Shown here: positions 1 to 9,040 of the stretch, one piece after another | How the letters are laid out: every line of letters starts with the position of its first letter | How positions within the stretch are numbered: position 1 is the first letter of the stretch | NCBI GenBank assembly: GCA_030428385.1 | Contig: JAUIDY010000021.1 | Span: 1 to 63,623 of the forward strand | Direction of reading: 5' to 3' | Source of the DNA: Rhodothermia bacterium | GTDB lineage: Bacteria > Bacteroidota > Rhodothermia > Rhodothermales > JAAAOL01 | DNA length: 63,623 bases | Notes under the pieces: model-generated | Database searches by the model: none | What the model saw: the letters and a program-made list of their open reading frames with translations, nothing else | Told to the model about the DNA's origin: nothing | Program-made: the position numbers and the translations under genes

Positions 1-99
1 TTGATTTACCCACAATTTTGAAAAAAAGAGCCCGAAATATGATCAATAAATACGGTAAATAGCGAAAAGGAGGGTAGACGCATAATTCAGTTTTTTTAG

Positions 100-107
100 T
101 ATTTTTG
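100..107 (+). promoter_or_regulatory. Possible Bacteroidota-type -7 element (TATTTTTG)
   Basis: TATTTTTG fits the TAnnTTTG -7 box known from Bacteroidota and sits 39 bp before the transporter ATG at 147 in an AT-rich leader. No clear TTTG -33 box is seen, only a T-run at about 91-97, so this is weak. Confidence 0.3.
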
Positions 108-146
108 AAGGATTACAAACTAAAAACTGAATAACTCTAACTCTTT

Positions 147-1626
147 ATGAGCGTTAAGGAAAAAACTCTTTTCGGCCATCCCATGGGCCTCTATGTTCTG
201 TTTTTTACAGAGATGTGGGAGCGCTTCAGCTATTATGGCATGCGGGCGCTCCTCGTTTTGTTTATGACAGCCGCTGCCACCGGAGCCAACCCGGGTCTCG
301 GCTTTGAGGTAGGCAAAGCAACGGCTGTCTACGGACTGTATACGTTTTCAGTGTACCTGCTTACACTGGCCGGAGGCTGGGTGGCGGACAACATCTGGGG
401 CCAACGCAAGTCGGTGTATGTGGGCGGGTGGATCATTGCCGCAGGCCACTTCACCATGGCCGCCCCGCTCGTTGTCCTTCTACCGCGGGCTTGTCTTTAT
501 CATCCTCGGTACGGGGCTCCTGAAGCCCAATATTAGTACGATGGTGGGCGACCTGTACCCAGAAGGCGGGGCTCGCCGCGACGCCGGGTTCTCGATTTTT
601 TACATGGGCATCAACCTCGGGGCGTTTGCAGGCCCCATCCTCGCAGGTTTCTTCGGCGAGGGGTATAACTGGCACTGGGGCTTCTCACTCGCCGGGTTCG
701 GGATGGTGCTTGGTCTGGTGCAGTACAAACTTGGGAAAGGCTACCTGGGCACCATCGGTCACCTGGAAACGGAAGATGATGCCGCCACGGTGTCCTCGAA
801 GAGCCGCAAATTCTTTATGATTGCAGGTGCGATAGCGGCTGTCGTGGCGCTCTTTTCATACTTGCTCTCGTCCGGCGCGCTCAACATCTCCCTACAAACT
901 GTTGCGACCTTCCTGGGCTATGGCACCATCGCGCTGTCGGTGCTTTATTTTGTGTACCTGTATGTGGCTGGTGGCCATACCCCCATCGAAAAAAAGCGCC
1001 TGATTGTCATCTTCTGGCTGTTCATCCTGGCCGCCATGTTTTGGTCAGGCTTTGAGCAAGCGGCCACATCGCTGAACCTGTTCGCTGCCGACCTCACCGA
1101 CCGCACCATTGGTGGCTGGGAAGCCCCGGCAAGCTGGCTGCAATCGGTCAATGCCATCTTTATCATCATCCTCGCCCCCGTCTTTGGGTGGTTGTGGACG
1201 TGGCTGGCCAGCCGGAGCGTTAACCCCAGCATTCCGTTAAAATTTGCGCTGGGGCTGCTGGGCCTCGCGGTTGGTTTCTTTGTGCTGGCTTGGGGCGCGG
1301 CCAACGCCTCCACCGAAAACCTTGTCTCCCCCGCATGGCTCATCGTGACGTACTTCTTCCACACGGTGGGTGAGTTGTGCCTGAGCCCGGTGGGGCTGTC
1401 GTCCATCACCAAGCTGGCCCCCAAAGGCCGCGTCGGGCAAATGATGGGTGTCTGGTTTGTAGGCGCGGCGCTGGGCAACCTCTTCGCAGGTCTTGTCGCA
1501 GGTTCGCTCGAAAACCTTGCTCCGGCTTCGCTCTTCTCCACGGTGGCGTTTATCGTGGGCGGCGCGGGCGTGCTGGCACTGGTGCTGAGCCCCGGCGTAC
1601 GGAAACTGATGGGCGATGTGAAATAA
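147..1626 (+). pseudogene. POT/PTR-family proton-coupled peptide MFS transporter, frameshifted
   Basis: This is a proton-dependent oligopeptide transporter of the inner membrane, read in two frames. The first part (147 to about 465) carries the family signature [11 protein letters not shown] and the first membrane segments. The second part (about 470 to 1626) carries [11 protein letters not shown] and the remaining helices through a normal C-terminus. The two frames overlap at the CCCC run at 463-466. Removing one C would join ...FTMAAR to SLSFYRGL and give a protein of about 492 aa, the normal family length. So there is one extra base, either a true recent mutation or a sequencing error; the sequence alone cannot decide. 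Both halves otherwise look intact. The gene is monocistronic and is followed by a hairpin terminator at 1651. Confidence 0.85.
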
Positions 1627-1650
1627 ATACCCCGCCCTTCGCTCATTTTA

Positions 1651-1684
1651 AAGGCGCAGCCCCTAGGTGGGTTGCGCCTTTTTT
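1651..1684 (+). terminator. Rho-independent terminator after the peptide transporter
   Basis: An 8-bp stem (AAGGCGCA / TGCGCCTT) is followed by a T-run from 1679, 24 bp after the transporter stop codon. Confidence 0.8.
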
Positions 1685-1746
1685 GTTTGACCACACGGCC
1701 TTCCGCGACGCATTCCTGCAAAGTGCGTATACTGAGCCATCCCTCC

Positions 1747-2007
1747 ATGTCGAACCCAATTCCGATGTCCGATTCACCCTATAAAGATCCCAGTTTGCGC
1801 AACCCGCTCGCCACGTACCTGCTGAGCTTTTTCGGCGTGGCGCTGGGTATCCTCGCGCTGCCTCGCCTGCTGAAATACGTCACCCGCCGCCTCGTGTGGG
1901 GCACCATCGCCGAGATCGTCGCGATTGTCCTCACCGCTGTGTTCACCGAGCAGGCCGTCAACCGCCTCACGGGCAAAGATGACTATAGCGACGGTCACGG
2001 GAATTGA
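1747..2007 (+). CDS. Small two-helix membrane protein, unknown function
   Basis: This encodes about 86 aa from the ATG at 1747; an alternative ATG lies at 1765. It has two hydrophobic segments, around LLSFFGVALGILALP and WGTIAEIVAIVLTAVF, separated by a basic KYVTRR loop, and a short acidic tail. A two-pass inner-membrane protein is likely. I do not recognise a family. The longer reading frame starting at 1672 was rejected because it would begin inside the T-run of the preceding terminator. The gene lies between the transporter and the HerA-like ATPase on the same strand, about 120 bp from the latter, and shows no obvious functional tie to either. Confidence 0.6.
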   Translation: MSNPIPMSDSPYKDPSLRNPLATYLLSFFGVALGILALPRLLKYVTRRLVWGTIAEIVAIVLTAVFTEQAVNRLTGKDDYSDGHGN

Positions 2008-2125
2008 GGATGCAGCTTGGTACGTGAAACGTGTGGGGGCCAAGCACCATCCGTTTGGAAACACGTTCTCGTTTTACGTTGCCCGCATCACAAGCGACCG
2101 TACGCCACCTAGATGATTAAACCGC

Positions 2126-3784
2126 ATGGAATTTACTCCCAACGACCGCCCCGACAAACTCGGCGTCATCACCCATGGCTCGCTCGGGCAGGGCGTGGAC
2201 ATGAAGCTGGATGCCACCGAATCGGTGGAGGATGTGGTGACGGGCACGTTTGCGGTGGTGCAGGGGCAGCAGTACGACTTTTTTTCGATGATCACCGACG
2301 TGGCGATTGAGGCCGCCAACGAAGGCATCCTGCTTCACCCACCCGGCCCGGACGATCATCTGCTGCGTGAGGTGCTGCAAGGCATGGGCACGTACGTCAC
2401 GGTCTCGCTTAAACCCATGTTGATGATGCCCAACACGGCGCATCAGGAGTTCGAGGAAGCCCGCTCCGTAAAAACCATCCCCTCGCACTTCTCAGTGGTG
2501 GCGCGCGCGACGGAGGAAGACGTGGCGCGGGTTTTCGGCAGCGAAGCCAACGACCCCCGCTTCTTCTACCTCGGCGACCCGCTGGGCATGGACGGCATCC
2601 CGGTGTGCATTGACCTGGATCGGTTTGTGGAGCGCTCGAACGCGGTATTCGGCAAGACGGGCACGGGCAAAACCTTCCTGACGCGGCTGCTTTTGTGCGG
2701 GACGATTAAAAGCGGCAAGGCGGTGAACCTCATCTTTGACATGCACTCGGAGTATGGCCTCGGCGCCCGGCAGGAAGGCAGCGGGGGGTTTGTGAAAGGG
2801 CTGCGCGACCTTTTTCCGGGCAAAATCAGCATCTTCTCCCTCGATCCGCAGACCACCCGCAAGCGCAGCGGCGTCAGCGCCGACCAGGCCGTGTATCTCT
2901 ACGCCGACCAGATCGAGCCGGAAGACATCCTGCCGCTGCAAGACACCCTGAACCTCAATGCCACCGCCGCCGAGAGTAGCTTTTTGCTGCAAGGGAAGTT
3001 TGGCGACAAGTGGCTGCACCGGCTGCTTCAAGCCGAAGGCGCCGAGTTGGAAGAACTGGCCGACACGGTAGGCGCGCATCCGCAATCCATCAGTGCGCTG
3101 CGGCGCAAGCTGTCGCTTTTCTCAAGGTACGACTTTTTCCAGACCACGCCCTCGGGCAGCCGCATCGATGTGATTGACGCGCTGCTCGAAACGCTGGAGC
3201 GGGGCAAGTCGGTGGTGTTTGAATTCGGGCGCTATGACGACCTGAAGGTCTACCTGCTCGTCGCCAACGTCATCACGCGGCGGCTGCGGCAAAAGTACGA
3301 GGAGAAAACCAGCGTCTACCTGCAATCCAAAAACGAAGCCGACAAGCCGAACCACCTCATCATCACCATCGAGGAAGCGCACAAATTCCTCACGCCGCAC
3401 ATCGCCCGCGAGACGCCGTTTGGCAAAATTGCGCGGGAGATGCGCAAATACTTCGTGTCGCTGCTGGTGGTGGACCAGCGCCCCAGCGCCATCGACGAGG
3501 AAGTGCTGAGCCAGATTGGGACGAAGATCGTCGCGCAACTTAACGACGACAAAGACATCGGCGCGGCGCTCGTGGGTACGTCGGATGCGTCAGCGCTGCG
3601 CAAGGTGCTCGCCTCGCTCGACTCGAAGCAGCAGGCGCTTGTCCTGGGTCATGCCGTGCCCATGCCCATTGTCGTCCGCACCCGCACCTACGACGACGAT
3701 TTTTACCAGGCTATGCAGGACGGCTCTCCTGGGGGCAGCACGTCTTTCGCCGCTGTCAAACAACAGACGGACGAGTTGTTTTGA
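2126..3784 (+). CDS. HerA-like (DUF87) AAA-type ATPase
   Basis: A 552-aa FtsK/HerA-superfamily ATPase. The N-terminal ~165 residues resemble the HAS-barrel region of HerA proteins. Walker A is GKTGTGKT at about residues 176-183. A Walker B-like stretch IITIEEAHKF lies near residue 410, and the following VDQRPS is typical of the HerA arginine/sensor region. HerA proteins form hexameric rings that pump DNA, often with the NurA nuclease. No NurA gene or other repair partner is visible nearby, so whether it acts on DNA ends or in a defence role cannot be said. The ATG at 2126 gives the full barrel; an upstream in-frame start is not supported. The 118 bp before it contain GTGAAACGT-type repeat sequence. 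Confidence 0.85.
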   Translation: MEFTPNDRPDKLGVITHGSLGQGVDMKLDATESVEDVVTGTFAVVQGQQYDFFSMITDVAIEAANEGILLHPPGPDDHLLREVLQGMGTYVTVSLKPMLMMPNTAHQEFEEARSVKTIPSHFSVVARATEEDVARVFGSEANDPRFFYLGDPLGMDGIPVCIDLDRFVERSNAVFGKTGTGKTFLTRLLLCGTIKSGKAVNLIFDMHSEYGLGARQEGSGGFVKGLRDLFPGKISIFSLDPQTTRKRSGVSADQAVYLYADQIEPEDILPLQDTLNLNATAAESSFLLQGKFGDKWLHRLLQAEGAELEELADTVGAHPQSISALRRKLSLFSRYDFFQTTPSGSRIDVIDALLETLERGKSVVFEFGRYDDLKVYLLVANVITRRLRQKYEEKTSVYLQSKNEADKPNHLIITIEEAHKFLTPHIARETPFGKIAREMRKYFVSLLVVDQRPSAIDEEVLSQIGTKIVAQLNDDKDIGAALVGTSDASALRKVLASLDSKQQALVLGHAVPMPIVVRTRTYDDDFYQAMQDGSPGGSTSFAAVKQQTDELF

Positions 3785-3870
3785 CGCTTTTTCTGGTTGC
3801 CTTCCCCGACCGTTGTGTCAGAAATAGCTGGACTCCGTTGCTCGAGACCACGTGACTTGCTGAAAATGGC

Positions 3871-4240
3871 AAGACCTAACCCCTCCCTTAAGGGAGGTGG
3901 ATTCCGCGAAAGCGGAAGACGGAGGGTGTATTACCCGTGGTTATACGGATTGCAATCGTGTCTGGATACTTGCCTGCGAGAAATGTCCTCTCCCCTGGCG
4001 AGAGAGACACGAGCCGAAGGCGACTGATGAGCGCAGCGAACTAAACAGCGTGAGGGGGACATAGGCTACTGCAAGCACGCTGCTCAATTTCACGTTTCAC
4101 CCTCACCCTGGCCCTCTCCCATCAAGGGAGAGGGAACGTAGCGGGCAGCACTTTTGCTATTCCGACATCCACAAACGGAATCGTATTACACCTCCAGCCT
4201 CGGAGCCTGCCCCGGACTTGATCCGGGGTGGCAGCCCCTC
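3871..4240. repeat. Mosaic of palindromic intergenic repeats in the 3785-4302 gap
   Basis: The gap between the ATPase and the convergent UPF0182 gene holds no credible gene but several strong palindromes. CCTCCCTTAAGGGAGG (3883-3898) is perfect. TTCCGC-gaaa-GCGGAA lies at 3902-3917. CCCTCTCCC / GGGAGAGGG has a 9-bp stem at 4112-4134. CCCCGG-acttgat-CCGGGG lies at 4210-4228. Between them is purine-rich sequence. The pattern resembles REP-like or dispersed palindromic elements. Confidence 0.65.
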
Positions 4241-4302
4241 AAGGGAGCGGTTGGGACAGTGCTCGACCAGAGGCCCAAACGGAGAAAACGCGGCCTGTTC
4301 AT

Positions 4303-7032
4303 CTACGGCCCTACCGAGTCTGCTGGCGCGACCGGCGCGTTTAGCACACGGCGCAGCGTTTCCAGTTCTTCGCCAAAGCTCGTGAAGTCGCCCTCTTGGA
4401 AGGCGCGTTCCAGCCGGTCGAAGGCGGAGCGGGCGCGCTGCAAGGGGTCGCCGCTGTCATCGGAGGGAGCCGGTAAGAAGTTCTGACCATCATTCACGCG
4501 CCGAGGTCCCGCAATTGCCAGCAGATCCGCCAGGGCCTCCACCAGCGTGGGCTGCATCGCCACGCGTTGCCCGTCCGACACAATCACGCGCTGGAGTTGG
4601 GGGATTTCGGTGCCTTCGGCGATGAGAAACACGGGCTCGACGTACAAAAACGCCTCGGCGATAGGCACGGCGATGAGGTTGCCGCGAATCACCCGCGAGC
4701 CGCGCTGGTCCCACAACGATAGCTGCTGCGAGATCTCGGTGTCCTGGTCGATGAGCGCCTCCACCTGGCTCGGCCCGATGACGAGTTTGTCTTTGGGCAG
4801 GGAATACAGCACCAGCTTGCCATACTCCGGCGCATCGCTCTTAGCCGCCACCCACGCAATCATGTTGGCGCGGCTATCGGGGGTCAGCGGCGTCATCAGC
4901 ATGTATTCCAGCGTTTGCTCGTCCGGCAGGCGCGTGAGTACATAATATGGCTCCATCACCTGAACCTGTCCCCCATATTTTTCATTGGGACGGTCCCACA
5001 GGTCTTCGTTGTTATAAAACACCTGTGGAATCTGCATGTGGTACCGCTCTAGCTTGTCGACCTGTAACAAGAACAAATCCATCGGATAGCGAAGGTGCCG
5101 TTGCAGCCCGGCATCCATCGCCTCCAACGGCTGGAATAGCTCGGGAAACGCCTGCGTGTACACCGCCAACACGGGGTCTTCGGGGTCGGCGATGTAAAAA
5201 TCCACACTGCCGTGGTAGGCATCTACCACCACCTTCACGCTGTTGCGCAGGTAATTGAGGCCTCCGCGCGTGCGCTCGGCATAGGGAAACGTCGCCGCCG
5301 TGGTGTACGCATCCTGAACCCACACGAGCCGCCCGTCGTGAATGACGAGGTAAGGATCGGCGTCGAGTTGGAGAAACGGAGCAATGCGGTAAATACGCTC
5401 CTGCACCCGGTTCCAGAACTGGATGCGGCTGTCTTCCTTGATGTAACCCGACAGGAAGAGGTTGAAGTCGGAGAGGTACCACGCAAACAGCAGCTCGCGC
5501 CAGAACCCGCTGAGTTGCACCCCGCCTCGCCCTGCGTAGTTGGTGTACACATTGTCGTCGCCGCGCGGATAGCTTAGCTCCGGCACGTCGCTGTTGACGA
5601 TGCGGTACGTGGGGGTTTGCTCGCCGTAATAGATAGCCGCCTCGTTGATCGTCAGGCCCTCGGCGGTGACTTCAGGCGGCAGGTCTTTCACCAGCAGGTC
5701 GGGCGTGCCCTCGGTGCCTTCTTGCGAGACGAGGTTCATCGTCAGTCCATAGCCATGGGTGTATTGCAGGTGCCGGTTCACCCAGGTGTTGGACTGGTTG
5801 GGCAGTTCCTGCTTCAGTTCACGCGCCGCCACCATCACCTGTCGGTAGGTGCTGTCGATAACGTAGCGGTCCACATCGACGCTGTAGAACTGGTAATACG
5901 AGCGGATTTCCTGAATCTGTCGGAAGGTCTGAATCAGCAAGCGTGGATCCCAGAGCCGGATGTTTTGCAGCGCCTGGGTGTTGGCGGCCAGGTCGGCCTG
6001 GGTCAGGACTTGGTCGGCAGAGTAGGAGCGCTCTTCAATGTCCTCAATGCCATAGGCGAGGCGCGTAAAGCGGATGTTGTGCTCCAAAAACGGGGTTTCG
6101 AGTTGCAGTTCGTTGGGCTCGACGGTGACTTGTTGAATCACCGCTGGAACCACGATGAGGGCGGCCAGCAATACCACGCCATACACGCCCAACCCGGCGA
6201 AGAGCAATCGGGGACGCGCCTTGATCAGGTTGGTAGCCACGAGCAGGACCAGCGTCAGCGTCGCAATCATGGCAGCCCACAGCCCCGGTATCTGGGCATG
6301 GGCATCTACATAGCTCGCGCCAAAAACGGTCCCGCTGGACGAAAAAAGCAGTTCATACCGACCCAGGTAAAACCCCCAGGCCAGGGCCATCAGCACCAAC
6401 AAGACATTGATGGTGAAATGGCGGGTGACGGAGCGCGGGATCAAGACCCGCCGATGCTCCATCGTGATGCGCCCCAGGATGACATACCCGGCACCGACGA
6501 GTACCATACCCAAAATGGCGATGCCGAGCAACGTGCCTTGCATGGCTTCAATGAAGGGCAGTTCGAGCAAGTAAAAGCTCAGGTCGTGCCCAAAGATGGG
6601 GTCGTCGACACCGAAGGCCGTGCTTTTGCGCAAGCGGAGAAAGGTATCCCAATGGCTGGCGGTGTTGGCACCAAACAGAATGGAGAAGAAGCAAGCGATA
6701 CCGGCCATCACCCACCGCAGGTGGCTGCGCGTGAGGTAGAGGTCGCCGCCGCCTGGCAACCCAAACGTCAACTCGCCATTGCTGCGCACGATCATCGGGA
6801 CTTCGCGGAACAGCAAATAAAAGTTGGCCCCAAAAAACAATCCTGCCAGCAACAGGCTCACGACAAAGAGCCCCGCCTTCATCCACCACAGCGACCAGAA
6901 CACCGTCACGTATCCCAGCGCGTCCATCCACAGCCATTCTACGATCTGGCCGGAGATGGCAAACAGCACCAACAACCCTACAAACAGCAGGGTGAGAATA
7001 AGTGGTAGCCGTGCGCGCAAAGTGGATCGCAT
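4303..7032 (-). CDS. UPF0182 family membrane protein
   Basis: About 909 aa from the ATG at 7032 (MRSTLRARLPL). This start was chosen because it begins at the first membrane segment; a longer frame to 7116 would overlap the acetyltransferase gene. The N-terminal ~290 residues contain about seven hydrophobic helices. The rest is a long, mostly soluble extracytoplasmic region with acidic and aromatic stretches and an acidic C-terminal tail, the layout known for UPF0182/COG1615 proteins. The molecular function of this family is not established. It ends about 520 bp from the convergent ATPase gene, the gap being filled with palindromes. The acetyltransferase gene lies just upstream on the same strand, 16 bp away, so the two may be co-transcribed. 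Confidence 0.88.
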   Translation of the reverse strand: MRSTLRARLPLILTLLFVGLLVLFAISGQIVEWLWMDALGYVTVFWSLWWMKAGLFVVSLLLAGLFFGANFYLLFREVPMIVRSNGELTFGLPGGGDLYLTRSHLRWVMAGIACFFSILFGANTASHWDTFLRLRKSTAFGVDDPIFGHDLSFYLLELPFIEAMQGTLLGIAILGMVLVGAGYVILGRITMEHRRVLIPRSVTRHFTINVLLVLMALAWGFYLGRYELLFSSSGTVFGASYVDAHAQIPGLWAAMIATLTLVLLVATNLIKARPRLLFAGLGVYGVVLLAALIVVPAVIQQVTVEPNELQLETPFLEHNIRFTRLAYGIEDIEERSYSADQVLTQADLAANTQALQNIRLWDPRLLIQTFRQIQEIRSYYQFYSVDVDRYVIDSTYRQVMVAARELKQELPNQSNTWVNRHLQYTHGYGLTMNLVSQEGTEGTPDLLVKDLPPEVTAEGLTINEAAIYYGEQTPTYRIVNSDVPELSYPRGDDNVYTNYAGRGGVQLSGFWRELLFAWYLSDFNLFLSGYIKEDSRIQFWNRVQERIYRIAPFLQLDADPYLVIHDGRLVWVQDAYTTAATFPYAERTRGGLNYLRNSVKVVVDAYHGSVDFYIADPEDPVLAVYTQAFPELFQPLEAMDAGLQRHLRYPMDLFLLQVDKLERYHMQIPQVFYNNEDLWDRPNEKYGGQVQVMEPYYVLTRLPDEQTLEYMLMTPLTPDSRANMIAWVAAKSDAPEYGKLVLYSLPKDKLVIGPSQVEALIDQDTEISQQLSLWDQRGSRVIRGNLIAVPIAEAFLYVEPVFLIAEGTEIPQLQRVIVSDGQRVAMQPTLVEALADLLAIAGPRRVNDGQNFLPAPSDDSGDPLQRARSAFDRLERAFQEGDFTSFGEELETLRRVLNAPVAPADSVGP

Positions 7033-7048
7033 GTCCGTGTTGATCTGG

Positions 7049-7621
7049 TTAGGAATCCGTGTCGGGCGTTGGTGCCAGGCCCACGTCAGCAGGCAACAAG
7101 GAGAACTGGAAGGCATCCCGCGCCTCGTCGCGCACGTACAGCCGATGCCGGGCGCGGCCTTCGTACTGCGCCCCCGCCTTTTCTGCCACGCGGCGGCTGG
7201 CCTTGTTTTCGACGACCATCAGAATTTCTATGCGTTGGAGCCCCAGTTCTTGAAAGCCAAACTGCGCCACCAGTTGTGTAGCAGCAGTCGCTACGCCGCG
7301 TCCCCATGCCGAAGCCCGGACCCAGTAGCCCAAGTTGGCATACTGGTGGATGGAATTCAACTGGTTTAGCCCGCAGCCGCCCAAAAAAGTGCCATCCCGA
7401 GCATCCGTTACCGCGAATGAATACGCCTCGCCTTGTGCCCATGCTTCTGGACGCGATGCCACCCATTCCTGGCTTTCCTTCCGGGAATAGTTGGCATGGC
7501 ACCACGGCATCCACAGGAGCATCACTGCCAGCGACTCGATGACGGCGTCATACAACGCTTCCGAATCTTCGGACCGATACGGGCGCAACAGCACCATGCC
7601 ATCCGTCCAGTGTGTTTTCAT
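7049..7621 (-). CDS. GNAT family N-acetyltransferase (RimJ/RimL-like)
   Basis: A 190-aa protein with the Acetyltransf_3 pattern: an N-terminal LLRPYRSED strand-helix start, a central GGCGLNQLN strand, the acetyl-CoA pyrophosphate-binding stretch around RASAWGRGVATAA, and the C-terminal VENKASRRVAEKAGAQYEGRAR motif typical of RimJ/RimL/RimI-like enzymes. It probably transfers an acetyl group from acetyl-CoA to an amine (a protein N-terminus or a small molecule), in the cytoplasm. The substrate cannot be read from sequence. It sits 8 bp downstream of the ferredoxin stop and 16 bp upstream of the UPF0182 start, suggesting a three-gene minus-strand transcript. Confidence 0.88.
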   Translation of the reverse strand: MKTHWTDGMVLLRPYRSEDSEALYDAVIESLAVMLLWMPWCHANYSRKESQEWVASRPEAWAQGEAYSFAVTDARDGTFLGGCGLNQLNSIHQYANLGYWVRASAWGRGVATAATQLVAQFGFQELGLQRIEILMVVENKASRRVAEKAGAQYEGRARHRLYVRDEARDAFQFSLLPADVGLAPTPDTDS

Positions 7622-7629
7622 GGTTGTGT

Positions 7630-8010
7630 TCAGGATGCGTCGTCGGCCAGTTCTACTTCGTTAAACCACGCGGCTTCGGGCTGCACGGTGGAGTCGAGGT
7701 CAGGGCCGGGGTCACTCCATCCCATCTCCGACACCCGCATGAGCGGCTGCACGGTCATGGGCGGCCCCGTCACGATCTGGCACGAGAGCCGGGCCTCGCC
7801 GAGCAGGTTGCGTTCTTTGAGTTTGTGGTATTCGGCGCGGGTGTAGGTCGCGGGCTCGCCGTCGCTAAACTGCACGCGGCAGGTGGTGCACCGGGCGTTG
7901 CCGCCGCAGCGGTGCCCGATATCGACGCCGCACGACTCGATGGCCTGCGCCAGCCGCAGCCCGTCTTTCACGTCAAACGTCCCGACGCCTTCGATGGAAA
8001 TATTCGCCAT
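7630..8010 (-). CDS. 2Fe-2S ferredoxin
   Basis: About 126 aa from the ATG at 8010 (MANISIEG); an in-frame ATG nine bases upstream is less likely. The plant-type [2Fe-2S] cluster motif is clear in GHRCGGNARCTTC, with the fourth ligand in ARLSC. It is a small soluble electron carrier. A C-terminal extension of about 35 residues, rich in acidic and aromatic residues, follows the fold. The redox partner is not apparent from the neighbours, an acetyltransferase downstream and a secreted protein upstream. Confidence 0.9.
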   Translation of the reverse strand: MANISIEGVGTFDVKDGLRLAQAIESCGVDIGHRCGGNARCTTCRVQFSDGEPATYTRAEYHKLKERNLLGEARLSCQIVTGPPMTVQPLMRVSEMGWSDPGPDLDSTVQPEAAWFNEVELADDAS

Positions 8011-8105
8011 GTAGTACAAGAGCCTATAAGTGAAACGTGCCCTAATCTCTTGCCTAGCGCCGCCACCTGCAAGCCGTTCCAGAAAATAGGTTGTTCACAC
8101 ACCCA

Positions 8106-8972
8106 TCAGCCGGCACGCACGATGGATTGGGTCGAGACCTGCCCTGCACGTTCCATCCGAATGAAATAAATCCCCGTCGTCACGGCTCTGCCCTGCTCAT
8201 CGCGCCCATCCCACGAAAAATGCCGAAGGCCAGCCGGTACGAAGCCGTCCTGCAACACCTGCAGTCGCCGTCCCAACACATCATGCACCGTCACGCGCAC
8301 TGCTGATGCTTCGGAAGCCTCAAACTCAATAGTGGCATGTTGGGCAAACGGGTTGGGGTAGACACGAAGCGGCATGGCTTCGGGTAAAACGTGGATCTCC
8401 GTCTCCGTCACCGTTTCGCCGTTGATCACCGCTTCGAAAATAAATTGGGGGGCTTCCCAACTTACCCGACGTGTAATCGGTCCTATCCCTTCAATAAAGC
8501 CGAATCTAAATTCCTCATCAGCAAATTCCGGAATATCAAAGGATAGGATACGGGCTTTGTCAAAGGTACCTATTTCTGTTTCGACAACTTCTTCGCTAAC
8601 TGTTACCTGATACAAAAGCCCATCACTAAGACGATAAACATAGCTTTCACCGACTGGTACAGTAAAATCAAAAAGAAGCGCAACCCTACCCTGCTGCCCT
8701 TCCTCATGATAAGCGTAGATGCGCCCCTCCCCATCTGACCGAATATACCAACCGTCATACTCAAAATAGCGGTTCCCGTCACGCTCAACCGCTTCCACAA
8801 GCGTCCTTGTTACAAACGACGTATCCGGTCCTGATGGAGGATGTAGCACGTAGTAATACGTCCACGTATTCCCCTCCTGTAGCGGGAAAAAAGAATTGAG
8901 GTCCACATCCTGCGCCTGTGCCGCAAAAACGCCTACCACCAGCAGCAGTCCTGCCGAAAGCGTATTCCTCAT
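8106..8972 (-). CDS. Secreted protein with FlgD-like / T9SS type A sorting C-terminus
   Basis: About 288 aa from the ATG at 8972, which begins a signal peptide ending AAQAQ; eight further upstream residues would spoil it. The body, from LQEGNTWTYYY, is a beta-rich domain of unknown role seen in Bacteroidota surface proteins. The C-terminal ~85 residues (LRVYPNPF..., VHDVLGRRL, HFSWDGRDEQGR, GIYFIRM) form the FlgD-Ig/type A sorting module that directs export through the T9SS and anchoring at the cell surface. The PorZ-like gene at 16255-18624 and the plug gene at 50713 show the genome has the matching secretion machinery. The ligand or activity is unknown. Confidence 0.8.
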   Translation of the reverse strand: MRNTLSAGLLLVVGVFAAQAQDVDLNSFFPLQEGNTWTYYYVLHPPSGPDTSFVTRTLVEAVERDGNRYFEYDGWYIRSDGEGRIYAYHEEGQQGRVALLFDFTVPVGESYVYRLSDGLLYQVTVSEEVVETEIGTFDKARILSFDIPEFADEEFRFGFIEGIGPITRRVSWEAPQFIFEAVINGETVTETEIHVLPEAMPLRVYPNPFAQHATIEFEASEASAVRVTVHDVLGRRLQVLQDGFVPAGLRHFSWDGRDEQGRAVTTGIYFIRMERAGQVSTQSIVRAG

Positions 8973-9040
8973 AGCGATGTCTCCAAAAAGGTGCACGTTT
9001 TCTCAATACACCTAATTGCAAACACATAGGCAAGTCCCTT

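Noticed and set aside
4154-4486. 110-codon plus-strand frame
   Set aside because: Starts in repeat DNA and runs antisense into the UPF0182 3' end.
5617-7008. 463-codon open frame on the plus strand
   Set aside because: Antisense to the UPF0182 gene, Gln/His-rich, no recognisable domain.
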